From Actinoplanes regularis (lineage in GTDB: Bacteria; Actinomycetota; Actinomycetes; Mycobacteriales; Micromonosporaceae), in assembly GCF_900188005.1 (NCBI RefSeq), contig NZ_FZNR01000016.1:1-64000 (forward strand): a stretch of DNA of 64,000 nucleotides. Direction: 5' to 3'. Shown here piece by piece: positions 43,609 through 51,800 of the stretch; the stretch's first letter is position 1; every line of letters starts with the position of its first letter. A program made the position numbers and the translations under genes. The notes under the pieces were generated by a model. It did no database searches, was not told the origin of the DNA, and was given only the letters and a program-made list of their open reading frames with translations.

Positions 43609-43785
43609 CGGATCACCCGAGCGGGCGTGGGCGGGCTCAAGACCATACGTGCCAGTCAATCACAGCGCCGTCGAAGCCCGGCGCCTCGTCGAGACCCTGC
43701 CGACCGGCGCCAGGCCCGCTTCGCTCATCGCCAAACCCCGCGTCGGTGCGATCACGGCAAGTTTAAGCTTCGCAGCAGTTCATCC

Positions 43786-43809
43786 GTTTAAGTGGCTTTT
43801 GGCGGGATA
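43786..43809 (+). promoter_or_regulatory. SigB-type stress promoter of the receiver/KaiC pair
   Basis: GTTTAA (43786-43791), 12 bases, then GGGATA (43804-43809) closely matches the stress sigma factor consensus of GTTT followed by GGGTA. A second GTTTAA lies at 43761-43766. It is 52 bases upstream of the receiver gene. Confidence 0.5.
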
Positions 43810-43835
43810 AAATATCAGCGATCGGAGGCCGCGCG

Positions 43836-44012
43836 ATGGCCCTGATGAACGGGTTGGTTCGATGGGCCGGATTCTGGTGGTCGATGATGAGCCGGATCTG
43901 CGGTTCGTGCTGCACCGGATCTTCACGCGCGCCGGTCATGAGGTCACCGAGGCCGGTGACGGTGCCGCCGCGCTGGCCCAGGTCCACCGATCGTCGCCGG
44001 ATCTGGTCGTGA
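43836..44012 (+). CDS. Out-of-frame ORF with a strong ribosome site before the receiver gene
   Basis: ATG at 43836 has a perfect GGAGG eight bases upstream, whereas the receiver gene's own ATG at 43862, in another frame, has no clear ribosome site. The frame (MALMNGLVRWAGFWWS...) runs 58 codons inside the receiver gene and looks non-coding by composition. It is best read as a ribosome-loading uORF, or as a sign of a one- or two-base indel in the start region. Confidence 0.25.
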   Translation: MALMNGLVRWAGFWWSMMSRICGSCCTGSSRAPVMRSPRPVTVPPRWPRSTDRRRIWS

Positions 44013-44221
44013 CCGACATCATGATGCCGGTGATGGGCGGCGTTGAACTCATCCGCCGGCTGCGCATCGACCCGGTGACCGCGGCGATTCCGATCCTGGC
44101 GGTCAGCGGGGACTGGCAGTTGGCGGTCGAGGCCGACGCGGCGCTGGCCAAGCCCTACCGATTTACCGAGGTGCTCGCGATGGCTGAACGCCTGCTCCAG
44201 GAAGGACGGGGTGCGAAGTGA
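43862..44221 (+). CDS. Stand-alone receiver domain protein (CheY-like)
   Basis: A 119-residue single receiver domain: acidic pocket VVDDEPDLRF, phospho-Asp in LVVTDIMMPVMGG, conserved Ser in AVSGDW and Lys in ALAKPYRF. With no output domain it must act by protein contact, most simply on the KaiC-like ATPase whose GTG overlaps its stop by four bases. The phosphodonor kinase is not adjacent. Confidence 0.88.
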   Translation: MGRILVVDDEPDLRFVLHRIFTRAGHEVTEAGDGAAALAQVHRSSPDLVVTDIMMPVMGGVELIRRLRIDPVTAAIPILAVSGDWQLAVEADAALAKPYRFTEVLAMAERLLQEGRGAK

Positions 44222-45696
44222 AGCGGCTGTCGACCGGCCTGGCGGACCTGGACCTGATCCTCGGCGGCGGACTGCAGGTGGGTTCGGTGGTCGTCCTGGC
44301 CGGGCCCCCCGGGGCGGGAAAGACGATCCTGGCCCAGCAGATCTGCTTCACCAACGCCACCGCCGAGCACAAGGCCATCTACTACACGACCCTGTCGGAG
44401 CCACACTCCAAGATGGTCGAACACCTGCGCGGATTCACGTTCTTCGACCCGGCGGCCCTGGGGCCGAAGATCGAATATGTGCATCTGGGCGACCTGCTGC
44501 GCGACTCCAGTGCGAAAGACCTCAACTTGCTGATCGACGAGGTGGTCCGCAGGGCCTTCGATGACGAGCCGGTGCTGGTTGTGATCGACAGCAGCAAGAT
44601 GCTCCGGGACTTCGTCAGCGGCCCCACCCTGCGGAGGGCGTTCTACGACCTGAGCAGCCGTGTCGCGCACACCGGGGCGGTACTGCTGCTGCTGGGTGAG
44701 TACACCGCCGAGGAGATGCAGTCCGGAGTGGAGTTCTCCCTGGCCGACGGCATCATCCAACTGTCGCACCTGGCTCGCGAGCCGATCGACCGGCGCGGCC
44801 TACGGGTGGTCAAGATGCGGGCCGCCACCCACCTCAGCGGCACTCACACGGTGTACATCACCACCGACGGCGTCCAGGTATACCCCCGGGTCGAATCGTT
44901 CCTGCCCGAGGAGACGACACCCCTGAACGAGCGGATCCCCTCCGGGCTTCGCGGCCTCGATGCGCTGATGGGCGGCGGGATACCACGTGGGGACGCCACC
45001 CTCGTGCTTGGGCCCTCCGGCGCGGGTAAGACCATCGGCTGTCTCAACTTCATCGCGGAAGGTCTCACCCGAGGCGAGCGTTGCCTCTACATCAGCTTCC
45101 AGGACACCGCGAATCAGTTGGTCGAAGTGGCGAGCGCGTTCGGAACCGACTTCGCCGCCGCCCGGGACAGGGACCAGTTGATGATCTCCCACGTCCCCAT
45201 GGGCAGCCTCGACCTAGATGTCCTGGCGTCCGTGATGCGCCATCGCCTCGCCGACCGTACGACCTCGCGGGTCGTGATCGACAGCCTGGCCGAGATGGCC
45301 TACGCCGCTCGGGAGTCCGAACGGTTCCCGGCCTATCTGCGTAGCCTCGTCGCCGTGGTCCGCGCCGCCGGCGCGTCCCTCTGGGTCACCAGCGAGACGA
45401 CGACGTTCGGACCGATGAAAGACCCGGTGGTCGGACTGATGTTTCTGTTCCACAACGTGGTTCACATCCGCTACATCGAGCACTGCGCCGAGATCGGCCG
45501 GACCATCAACGTCCTCAAGATGCGTGGCAGCCGCCACGACCAGGGCATATATGAATGCGACATCACCGGCGGCATCAGCGTCGGCGGCAGACTCCAGCGA
45601 ACCACCGGGATGCTTGGCTGGAGCGCCCTACGCGACTGCCCGTTCACCGGCCACGAGGCGACCGAGGCCGTGGGCAGCGACGCGGACCACGGCTGA
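44218..45696 (+). CDS. Double-domain KaiC-like RecA-superfamily ATPase
   Basis: A 492-residue protein with two KaiC repeats. Walker A motifs are GPPGAGKT (29-36) and GPSGAGKT (265-272); Walker B strands are LVVIDSS (120-126) and RVVIDSLAEM. True KaiC has paired catalytic Glu after each ATP site; here the first site has only SEPHSKM and the second ISFQDTANQ, so the second lacks the Glu pair, and KaiC's Ser-Thr phosphosites are not evident. KaiC homologues outside cyanobacteria act in signalling. Overlap with the receiver gene and the SigB-type promoter suggest a stress-signalling module. Confidence 0.87.
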   Translation: MKRLSTGLADLDLILGGGLQVGSVVVLAGPPGAGKTILAQQICFTNATAEHKAIYYTTLSEPHSKMVEHLRGFTFFDPAALGPKIEYVHLGDLLRDSSAKDLNLLIDEVVRRAFDDEPVLVVIDSSKMLRDFVSGPTLRRAFYDLSSRVAHTGAVLLLLGEYTAEEMQSGVEFSLADGIIQLSHLAREPIDRRGLRVVKMRAATHLSGTHTVYITTDGVQVYPRVESFLPEETTPLNERIPSGLRGLDALMGGGIPRGDATLVLGPSGAGKTIGCLNFIAEGLTRGERCLYISFQDTANQLVEVASAFGTDFAAARDRDQLMISHVPMGSLDLDVLASVMRHRLADRTTSRVVIDSLAEMAYAARESERFPAYLRSLVAVVRAAGASLWVTSETTTFGPMKDPVVGLMFLFHNVVHIRYIEHCAEIGRTINVLKMRGSRHDQGIYECDITGGISVGGRLQRTTGMLGWSALRDCPFTGHEATEAVGSDADHG

Positions 45697-45714
45697 GCGC
45701 ATCGTGATGCCTGC

Positions 45715-45813
45715 TCAGCTCAGTAGTTTGGCGGCGGTTATCAGGGTCTGGACGATGCCGTAGCCCAGGAGGACGGCGACCAAAAGCCAGGAGAGAGCAA
45801 GGCGTACGTTCAT
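45715..45813 (-). CDS. MFS transporter small subunit
   Basis: A 32-residue peptide that is almost entirely one membrane helix: NVRLALSWLLVAVLLGYGIV and a short amphipathic end. Its ATG (45811-45813) overlaps the stop of the MFS gene by four bases, so the two are translated together. Small single-helix partners of this kind accompany OFA-type MFS transporters in many actinobacteria. The role is presumed to be stabilisation of the transporter. Confidence 0.75.
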   Translation of the reverse strand: MNVRLALSWLLVAVLLGYGIVQTLITAAKLLS

Positions 45814-47213
45814 GCGGCGGCCTCCTTCTCGAGTGGGGACCGATCGGCGGCCGGCTCGTGGTGTGCCGGCGGGACCGGGCGGATCAGCAGGTTGGCCAGG
45901 AAGCCGATGGCCAGGACGCCGACCATGGTCAGCAGGGCCGGCTGATAGGCGGAAGCGGTCAGCGTGCCGGGCTTGCCCTGGGCGTCGAGGAAGCCGTTGA
46001 TGATCAGCGGACCGGCGATACCGGCGGCCGACCAGGCGGTCAGCAGGCGGCCGTGGATCGCGCCGACCTGGTAGGTGCCGAACAGGTCCCGCAGATAGGC
46101 CGGAACCGTGGCGAACCCGCCGCCGTAGAAGGACAGGATCACCCCGGCCAGCACGACGAACAGTGGGATCGCGGAGTCGCCGACGGTGGCCAGCAGCAGG
46201 TACAGCACCATGCCGACGCCCAGGTACATCATGTAGGCGGGTTTGCGGCCGATCAGGTCCGACGTCGAGGACCAGGCGAAGCGGCCGGCCATGTTGAACA
46301 GGGACAGGACGCCGACGAAGCCACCGGCGGCGGCGACCGCCACGGCGGACGTCCCATTCGTACGGAAGAAGTCCTGGATCATCGGGCTGGCCTGCTCGAG
46401 GATGCCGATGCCGGCCGTCACGTTGCAGAACAGCACGATCCAGAGCAACCAGAACGAGCGGGTCCTGATCGCGTTCGCGGCGGACACGCTGGCCGTGGTC
46501 ACCAGCGGCTTGGCGGTGACCTCGGACGGGTCCCAGCCGGCGGGGCGCCAGCCGGGCGCGGGCACCCGGATGTTGGCGACGCCGAACATCATGATCAAGA
46601 AGTAGCCGACACCCAGAGTGACGAAGAGCAGGACCAGCGCGTGACCGTCGGCGACCGAACCGGACACGCTCGGGTCGTAGCCGGAGTCGTAGTAGGACAG
46701 CAACTGCCGGGACGCCGGGCTGGCGATCAGCGCGCCGCCACCGAAGCCCATGATCGCCAGGCCGGTGGCCAGGCCGGGACGGTCCGGGAACCATTTGATC
46801 AGGGTGGAGACCGGCGAGATGTAACCGATGCCGAGGCCGATGCCGCCGAGCACGCCGTACCCCAGATAGACCAGCCAGAGCTGGCCGGTGCCGATGCCGA
46901 GCGCGCTGACCAGGAAGCCGGCGGCCCAGAAGCAGGCGGAGACGAACATCGCCTTGCGCGGGCCGTTCCGCTCCACCCAGGTGCCGCAGACCGCGGCGGA
47001 GAGCCCTAGCATCACGATCGCGATGCTGAAGATGACGCCGATCGCGGTCTGACCGGTGTCGAAGTGCGCGATGAACGAGTTCTTGTAGACGCTGGTCGCG
47101 TAGGCCTGGCCGATACAGAGGTGCACAGCGAGCGCGGCGGGCGGGATCAACCACCGGCTGTAACCTTCCGGCGCCACGGTGTGTTTGTGATCGAGCGCGG
47201 ATAGTAGAGACAT
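45810..47213 (-). CDS. OFA-family MFS transporter (oxalate/formate antiporter-like)
   Basis: A 467-residue twelve-helix transporter of the oxalate:formate antiporter branch: WLIPPAALAVHLCIGQAYAT in helix 1, ERNGPRKAM between helices 2 and 3, GYISPVSTLIKWFPDRPGLA after helix 5, and VGVLSLFNMAGRFAWSSTSD in the second half. Monocarboxylates or oxalate are typical substrates, but this branch also includes uncharacterised carriers. ATG 47213 follows GGGGAGG. The 187-base interval upstream to the IclR stop must carry its promoter. Confidence 0.88.
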   Translation of the reverse strand: MSLLSALDHKHTVAPEGYSRWLIPPAALAVHLCIGQAYATSVYKNSFIAHFDTGQTAIGVIFSIAIVMLGLSAAVCGTWVERNGPRKAMFVSACFWAAGFLVSALGIGTGQLWLVYLGYGVLGGIGLGIGYISPVSTLIKWFPDRPGLATGLAIMGFGGGALIASPASRQLLSYYDSGYDPSVSGSVADGHALVLLFVTLGVGYFLIMMFGVANIRVPAPGWRPAGWDPSEVTAKPLVTTASVSAANAIRTRSFWLLWIVLFCNVTAGIGILEQASPMIQDFFRTNGTSAVAVAAAGGFVGVLSLFNMAGRFAWSSTSDLIGRKPAYMMYLGVGMVLYLLLATVGDSAIPLFVVLAGVILSFYGGGFATVPAYLRDLFGTYQVGAIHGRLLTAWSAAGIAGPLIINGFLDAQGKPGTLTASAYQPALLTMVGVLAIGFLANLLIRPVPPAHHEPAADRSPLEKEAAA

Positions 47214-47400
47214 GTCAACGCCTCCCCTCAGGCGCCCATCATCGAACCCTTTCGATCCCATTCGCAACTATCCACGGCGCAAACTTCAAACCGGGATCCA
47301 CCGTCCAGACGAGAGTGGCGAAAACCACACCTGTGAATATCTTCAGGCCGAGGACGTACGCGAGAGCGCCGTTTCGCCTTTCATGATCGTCTCTGGATCG

Positions 47401-48186
47401 TCAAGCGCGCGTGCGTCCCGGGGCCGCGATCCGCAGGTCGTTCTCGATCGCCGTGGTGGCGGCCAGCAGGGGCGGGAGCAGGCGTTCCCGAATCGTGTCG
47501 ACGGTGGCACGGGCCGCGTGGACGGAGACGTTCAGCGCTCCGGTCGTGGCGCCGGAGCGGTCCCGGATCGGCGCGGCGATGGCGCGCAGGCCCTCCTCCA
47601 GCTCCTGGTCGACGATCGAGTGGCCGCTCTCGCGGACCCGGTCCAGCTCGGCGCGGAGCTCGCCGGGTGAGCAGACGGTGCGGTCGGTGAGCGGCTCCAG
47701 CTTCGCCCGGGCGAGGTAGGCCTCCAGCTCCGGGCCGGGCAGCGCGGCGAGCAGCACCCGGCCCATCGAGGTCGCGTACGCCGGGAAGCGGGTGCCCACG
47801 TTGATCGCCACGCGCATGATCCGACTGGTCGGCACCCGGCTCACGTAGACGATGTCGTCACCGTCCAGGACGGAGAGCGAGCAAGACTCGCGCACCTCGG
47901 CGACCAGGTGTTCCATGTGCGGTTCGGCCGCCTCGGGCAGGGTCAGGCCGCCGAGGAACGCGTAGCCCAGCTCGAGGACCCGGGGGGTCAGCGAGAAGAG
48001 CCGGCCGTCGCTGCGGACATAGCCGAGATCGGTCAAGGTGAGCAGGAACCGGCGGGCGGCGGCGCGGGTCAGTCCACATAGGCGGGCCACCTCGCTGAGG
48101 GTCAGTTCGCGGTGTTCGGCGTCAAATGCACGGATCACCGCGAGCCCTCGCTCCAGCGACTGCACGTAGTACGGTTCCCGCGTCAT
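47401..48186 (-). CDS. IclR-family regulator (PcaR/PobR-like)
   Basis: A 261-residue IclR regulator close to the PcaR/PobR branch: YVQSLERGLAVIRAFDAEHR, ARLCGLTRAAARRFLLTLTD, then the effector domain with RVAINVGTRFPAYATSMGRV and SIVDQELEEGLRAIAAPIRD. It lies between the OFA transporter and the divergent ABC importer and could control either; the inverted repeat at 48234-48248 in the divergent gap favours the importer. ATG 48186 has no strong ribosome site but begins the domain. Confidence 0.9.
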   Translation of the reverse strand: MTREPYYVQSLERGLAVIRAFDAEHRELTLSEVARLCGLTRAAARRFLLTLTDLGYVRSDGRLFSLTPRVLELGYAFLGGLTLPEAAEPHMEHLVAEVRESCSLSVLDGDDIVYVSRVPTSRIMRVAINVGTRFPAYATSMGRVLLAALPGPELEAYLARAKLEPLTDRTVCSPGELRAELDRVRESGHSIVDQELEEGLRAIAAPIRDRSGATTGALNVSVHAARATVDTIRERLLPPLLAATTAIENDLRIAAPGRTRA

Positions 48187-48233
48187 CGGATGATCGACCC
48201 CGATCGTTGACGTGACACGAGCCACATCATAGC

Positions 48234-48248
48234 GTTCTCTCTGAGAAC
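48234..48248. promoter_or_regulatory. Inverted repeat GTTCTC-N3-GAGAAC
   Basis: Perfect six-base arms with a three-base centre, in the 102-bp gap between the IclR gene and the binding-protein gene, 41 bases before the latter's ATG. It is a good candidate for an IclR operator. Confidence 0.5.
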
Positions 48249-48288
48249 TTCCGTTCGTTCTGCGCACAGATTCTACGGAGGAATAGAT

Positions 48289-49254
48289 ATGCGTCGGCGT
48301 TTGATCGCAGGCCTGGCACTGGCGCTGGTGGCCAGCACGGTCACGGCCTGCGGTTCCGATAAGGACTCAAGTGGTGGCGATTCGACCGGGTCCGTGGACA
48401 ACGTGACGGTCGGGGTCATCCCGATCATCGACGTCGCCCCGATCTACCTGGGCCAGTCGAAGGGCTTCTTCAAGTCCCGCAACATCGAGCTCAAGCTAGA
48501 GTCCGGCCAGGGCGGCGCGGCCATCGTGCCCGGTGTGGTCAGCAACCAGTTCCAGTTCGGCTTCTCCAACGTGACCTCGCTGATGATCGCCCAGACCAAG
48601 AGCGTGCCGATCAAGGCGGTCGCGGCCGGTGTCGCCTCCACCGGTGCGCAGGGCAAGGACTTCGGCGCCGTGGTCGTCAAGGGCAACAGCCCGATCAAGA
48701 CGGCCAAGGACCTGTCCGGCAAGAAGGTCTCGGTGAACACCCTGAAGAACATCGGTGACACCGTTACCCGTAACTCGGTGCGCAAGGCCGGCGGCGACGA
48801 CAAGACCGTCAACTTCGTCGAGATGCCGTTCCCGAACATGCAGGCCGCGCTCGAGGGCGGGCAGATCGACGCCGCCTGGGTCGTCGAGCCGCAGCTCTCC
48901 TCGATCAAGGCGGCCGGTGGCCGCGAGGTGGCCTCGACGTTCGTGGACGCGGCCCCGAACCTGACCGTAGCGACGTACTTCACCTCGCAGAAGCTGCTTG
49001 CCGACAAGCCCGACCTGGTGAAGCGCTTCACCGAGGCGATCAACGAGTCGCTGACCTACGCGGACGCCCACCCGGACGAGGTGCGGCAGATCCTGACCAC
49101 CTACACCAAGATCGACGACAAGACGCGCGCCGCGGTGGTCCTGCCCAAGTGGCCCATCGAGATCAACAAGGCGTCCGTCCAGACGATCGCGGACCTGGGC
49201 ACCCAGGACGGCATCTTCGCCAGCGCCCCGGACCTGAGCAAGCTCCTGCCGTGA
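48289..49254 (+). CDS. NMT1/SsuA-type ABC substrate-binding lipoprotein
   Basis: A 321-residue lipoprotein: MRRRLIAGLALALVASTV then lipobox VTAC with Cys21, followed by NVTVGVIPIIDVAPIYLGQS and KGFFKSRNIELKLESGQGG, the pattern of the NMT1/SsuA/TauA group. NIGDTVTRNSVRKAG and GGQIDAAWVVEPQ are also typical. Substrates of the group include sulfonates, nitrate, thiamine precursors and aromatic acids; here the adjacent IclR regulator hints at an organic acid. TACGGAGGAAT gives a strong ribosome site. Confidence 0.88.
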   Translation: MRRRLIAGLALALVASTVTACGSDKDSSGGDSTGSVDNVTVGVIPIIDVAPIYLGQSKGFFKSRNIELKLESGQGGAAIVPGVVSNQFQFGFSNVTSLMIAQTKSVPIKAVAAGVASTGAQGKDFGAVVVKGNSPIKTAKDLSGKKVSVNTLKNIGDTVTRNSVRKAGGDDKTVNFVEMPFPNMQAALEGGQIDAAWVVEPQLSSIKAAGGREVASTFVDAAPNLTVATYFTSQKLLADKPDLVKRFTEAINESLTYADAHPDEVRQILTTYTKIDDKTRAAVVLPKWPIEINKASVQTIADLGTQDGIFASAPDLSKLLP

Positions 49255-50036
49255 CCTCAGCACGTCGTGGCAACCCGGTCCTGCTCGGCCTCGCCGGGCT
49301 GGCCGGGTTGCTTCTCATTGTCGAACTGCTGCCGCGGCTCGGCCTGGTGAACGAGCGGTTCCTGCCGCCCACCAGCCGGATCGTGGCCGCGCTCGCCGAC
49401 GAGGTGAGCACCGCCGCGTTCTGGCGGTCACTCGGCGACACGCTGTACGCCTGGGCGCTCGGGCTGGTCCTCGCGGTGCTCGCCGGGGTGCTGGCCGGCC
49501 TGGTGATCGGCTCGGTGCCGGTGCTGCGCGAGCTCACCGCGTCGACCGTGGAGTTCCTGCGACCGATCCCGTCGGTGGCGCTGATCCCGCTCGCCGTCCT
49601 CCTCTACGGCACCGAGCTGGGCTCGACCCTGCTGCTGATCTGCTACGCCGCGTTCTGGCAGGTCCTGATCCAGGTCCTGTACGGGGTGGCGGACGTCGAC
49701 CCGGTCGCCGAGGAGACCGCGCGCAGCTTCCGGTTCTCCAGCTGGGGCCGGGTGCGGCACGTCCTCTGGCCGACCGCGCTGCCGTACGTCTTCACCGGCG
49801 TGCGCCTGGCCGCCTCGGTCGCCCTGGTCCTGGCGATCACCGCGGAGCTGGTGATCGGCGCGCCCGGGCTGGGCAAGGAGATCGCGACCGCGCAGAACTC
49901 GGACGCGGTGGCGACCATGTACGCGCTGATCGTGGTGACCGGCGCCCTGGGTGTGGTGATCAACCTGCTGACTCGTACCGGCGAGCGCCGCCTGCTCGCC
50001 TGGCACCAGTCCGTCCGGGGCGAGGTGGCGACATGA
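49251..50036 (+). CDS. ABC transporter permease 1 of the four-gene importer
   Basis: A 261-residue permease with about six helices (LLLIVELLPRLG, WALGLVLAVLAGVLAGLVIG) and the coupling segment EETARSFRFSSWGRVRHVLWP. The GTG at 49251 overlaps the stop of the binding-protein gene by four bases, which fixes the start against a longer upstream frame. With the second permease it likely forms a heterodimer, unusual for this family, which mostly uses homodimers. Confidence 0.88.
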   Translation: MTSARRGNPVLLGLAGLAGLLLIVELLPRLGLVNERFLPPTSRIVAALADEVSTAAFWRSLGDTLYAWALGLVLAVLAGVLAGLVIGSVPVLRELTASTVEFLRPIPSVALIPLAVLLYGTELGSTLLLICYAAFWQVLIQVLYGVADVDPVAEETARSFRFSSWGRVRHVLWPTALPYVFTGVRLAASVALVLAITAELVIGAPGLGKEIATAQNSDAVATMYALIVVTGALGVVINLLTRTGERRLLAWHQSVRGEVAT

Positions 50037-50109
50037 GCGAGCTCGCGAGCGAGTCAATGGGCCCGGTACTCAAGTCATGCCGACGCCGGAGCGAAGCGGA
50101 GGTGCCGCT
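50033..50109. repeat. Intergenic repeat-like insert between the two permease genes
   Basis: The only gap in an otherwise overlapping operon. It contains GAGCGAGCTCGCGAGCGAGTC (in part self-complementary around GAGCTCGCGAGC) and GGAGCGAAGCGGAGG, which also supplies the ribosome site of the next gene. Elements of this wording are scattered through Micromonosporaceae genomes as far as I recall, which a search would settle. Confidence 0.35.
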
Positions 50110-50886
50110 ATGACCGTACTGCGGAAGGTTCTTTTCGCTCTTGCTCTTCCGGTCGTTCTGTTCGCGGGCTGGTTCTGGCTCAGCGACGGCAGCGAGAGCT
50201 TCTACTCGCCGCCGCTGCGCACGATCCTCACGGCCTTCGCCGACACCTGGCAGCCGGAGCGGCTGCGCGCCGACGTGGCGCCCAGCCTGCTCCGGCTCCT
50301 CGCCGGCTACCTGCTGGCCGTGGTGATCGGTATCGGCCTGGGCATGGCGGTCGGCCTGAACCGGCGGCTGCGCGCGGTGCTGGAGCCGGTCCTGGAGTTC
50401 TTCCGGGCCATCCCGCCGCCGGTACTGGTACCGGTGATCATGCTGTTCGCCGGGATCGGCGACGGCATGAAGGTGATCGTGATCGTGTTCGGCTGCGTCT
50501 GGCCGATCCTGCTCAACACGGTGGAGGGGGTGCGGGCGACCGACAGCGTGGTGCTGGACACCGCCCGCGCCTACGGCGTGACCGGCCCGGCCCGGCTCAC
50601 CCGGGTGATCCTGCCGTCGGCCTCCCCGCAGATCGCGGCCGGCCTGCGCCAGGCGCTCTCCATCGCGATCATCCTGATGGTGATCAGCGAGATGTTCGCG
50701 TCCAGCAACGGTCTGGGCTTCACCATCGTGCAGTTCCAGCGCAGCTTCGCGATCCCGGAGATGTGGAGCGGGATCATCCTGCTCGGCCTCCTCGGTTTCA
50801 CGCTCTCGCTGTTGTTCCGGCTCGCCGAGCGGCGGGCGCTGCGGTGGTACGAGGGGCTGCGCGCGGCGCGGCGCCGGGCCGGTTAG
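50110..50886 (+). CDS. ABC transporter permease 2 of the four-gene importer
   Basis: A 258-residue permease: ALPVVLFAGWFWLSDGS, LLRLLAGYLLAVVIGIGLGM, EFFRAIPPPVLVPVIMLFAG and the coupling loop DTARAYGVTGPARLTRVILP. ATG 50110 follows CGGAGG at seven bases. It resembles permease 1 in layout but not closely in sequence. Confidence 0.9.
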   Translation: MTVLRKVLFALALPVVLFAGWFWLSDGSESFYSPPLRTILTAFADTWQPERLRADVAPSLLRLLAGYLLAVVIGIGLGMAVGLNRRLRAVLEPVLEFFRAIPPPVLVPVIMLFAGIGDGMKVIVIVFGCVWPILLNTVEGVRATDSVVLDTARAYGVTGPARLTRVILPSASPQIAAGLRQALSIAIILMVISEMFASSNGLGFTIVQFQRSFAIPEMWSGIILLGLLGFTLSLLFRLAERRALRWYEGLRAARRRAG

Positions 50887-50896
50887 GAGAGTCACG

Positions 50897-51673
50897 ATGC
50901 TCGAAGTGAAGGGCCTGCGGAAGGTCTACAGCTCCGGAAGCCGTGAAGTCGAAGCGCTTCGCGACCTCACGTTCACCGTCGACAACGGCGACCTGGTCTG
51001 CCTCGTCGGCCCGTCCGGCTGCGGCAAGACCACGCTGCTGCGCTGCGTCTCCGGCCTGCTCACGCCGACCTCCGGGGAGGTCAGGCTGGGCGGTAGCCCG
51101 GTCACCGGTCCGCCGCCGGGCATGGCGGTCGTCTTCCAGGAGTACGGCCGCAGCCTGTTCCCGTGGATGAGCGTGCGGGCCAACGTGGAGCTGCCGCTCA
51201 AGCAGAAGAAGGTGGCCCGGGCCCGCCGCAAGGAGCTGGTCGAGTCATCGCTCGACGCGGTCGGGCTCACCGGTACCGCCGACGCGTACCCGTGGCAGCT
51301 CTCCGGCGGCATGCAGCAGCGGGTGGCGATCGCCCGGGCGGTCGCCTACGAACCGGAGACGCTGCTGATGGACGAGCCGTTCGCGGCCGTCGACGCGCAG
51401 ACCCGGGCCGACCTGGAGGACCTGGTCCGGGCGCTGTGGCAGCGGCTTAAGGTGACCGTGCTGTTCGTGACGCACGACATCGACGAGGCGGTCTACCTGG
51501 GCCGGCGCGTCGTGATGCTGTCGTCGTCGCCGACGGTGGTGCAGGACGAGCTGGTGGTGGACCTGCCGGCCGAGCGGGACCAGCTGCACACCCGGGCGGA
51601 TCCTAAGTTCATCGAGCTGCGGACCCGGGTCTACGAACAGATCCAGCTGGCGAAGAAGACCGTACAGAAGTAG
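50897..51673 (+). CDS. ABC transporter ATP-binding protein of the four-gene importer
   Basis: A 258-residue ATPase: Walker A GPSGCGKTTLLR, signature LSGGMQQRVAIARAVA, Walker B LLMDEPFAAVDAQ and switch His FVTHDIDEA. TTAGGAG precedes the ATG, ten bases after permease 2. It completes a binding protein, two permeases and ATPase set. Confidence 0.92.
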   Translation: MLEVKGLRKVYSSGSREVEALRDLTFTVDNGDLVCLVGPSGCGKTTLLRCVSGLLTPTSGEVRLGGSPVTGPPPGMAVVFQEYGRSLFPWMSVRANVELPLKQKKVARARRKELVESSLDAVGLTGTADAYPWQLSGGMQQRVAIARAVAYEPETLLMDEPFAAVDAQTRADLEDLVRALWQRLKVTVLFVTHDIDEAVYLGRRVVMLSSSPTVVQDELVVDLPAERDQLHTRADPKFIELRTRVYEQIQLAKKTVQK

Positions 51674-51690
51674 GTCGGTCTGCCGGAAAA

Positions 51691-51718
51691 ACGGCCCGGA
51701 CCTCGGTGTCCGGGCCGT
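51691..51718 (+). terminator. Hairpin terminator of the ABC importer operon
   Basis: ACGGCCCGGAC (51691-51701) pairs perfectly with GTCCGGGCCGT (51708-51718) around CTCGGT, 18 bases after the ATPase stop. Confidence 0.8.
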
Positions 51719-51800
51719 CGCTCCGCACCTCGATCGGAGACAGGGAAAGCGCGACGGGGATCTCATCCTCCGGTGCGGGTCGGCGCGGGATGATGAAGGC

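Noticed and set aside
43836-44012. Calling the out-of-frame 58-codon ORF a real protein
   Set aside because: It lies within the receiver gene, is rich in Arg, Pro and Trp like a shadow frame, and is kept only as a possible ribosome-loading ORF.
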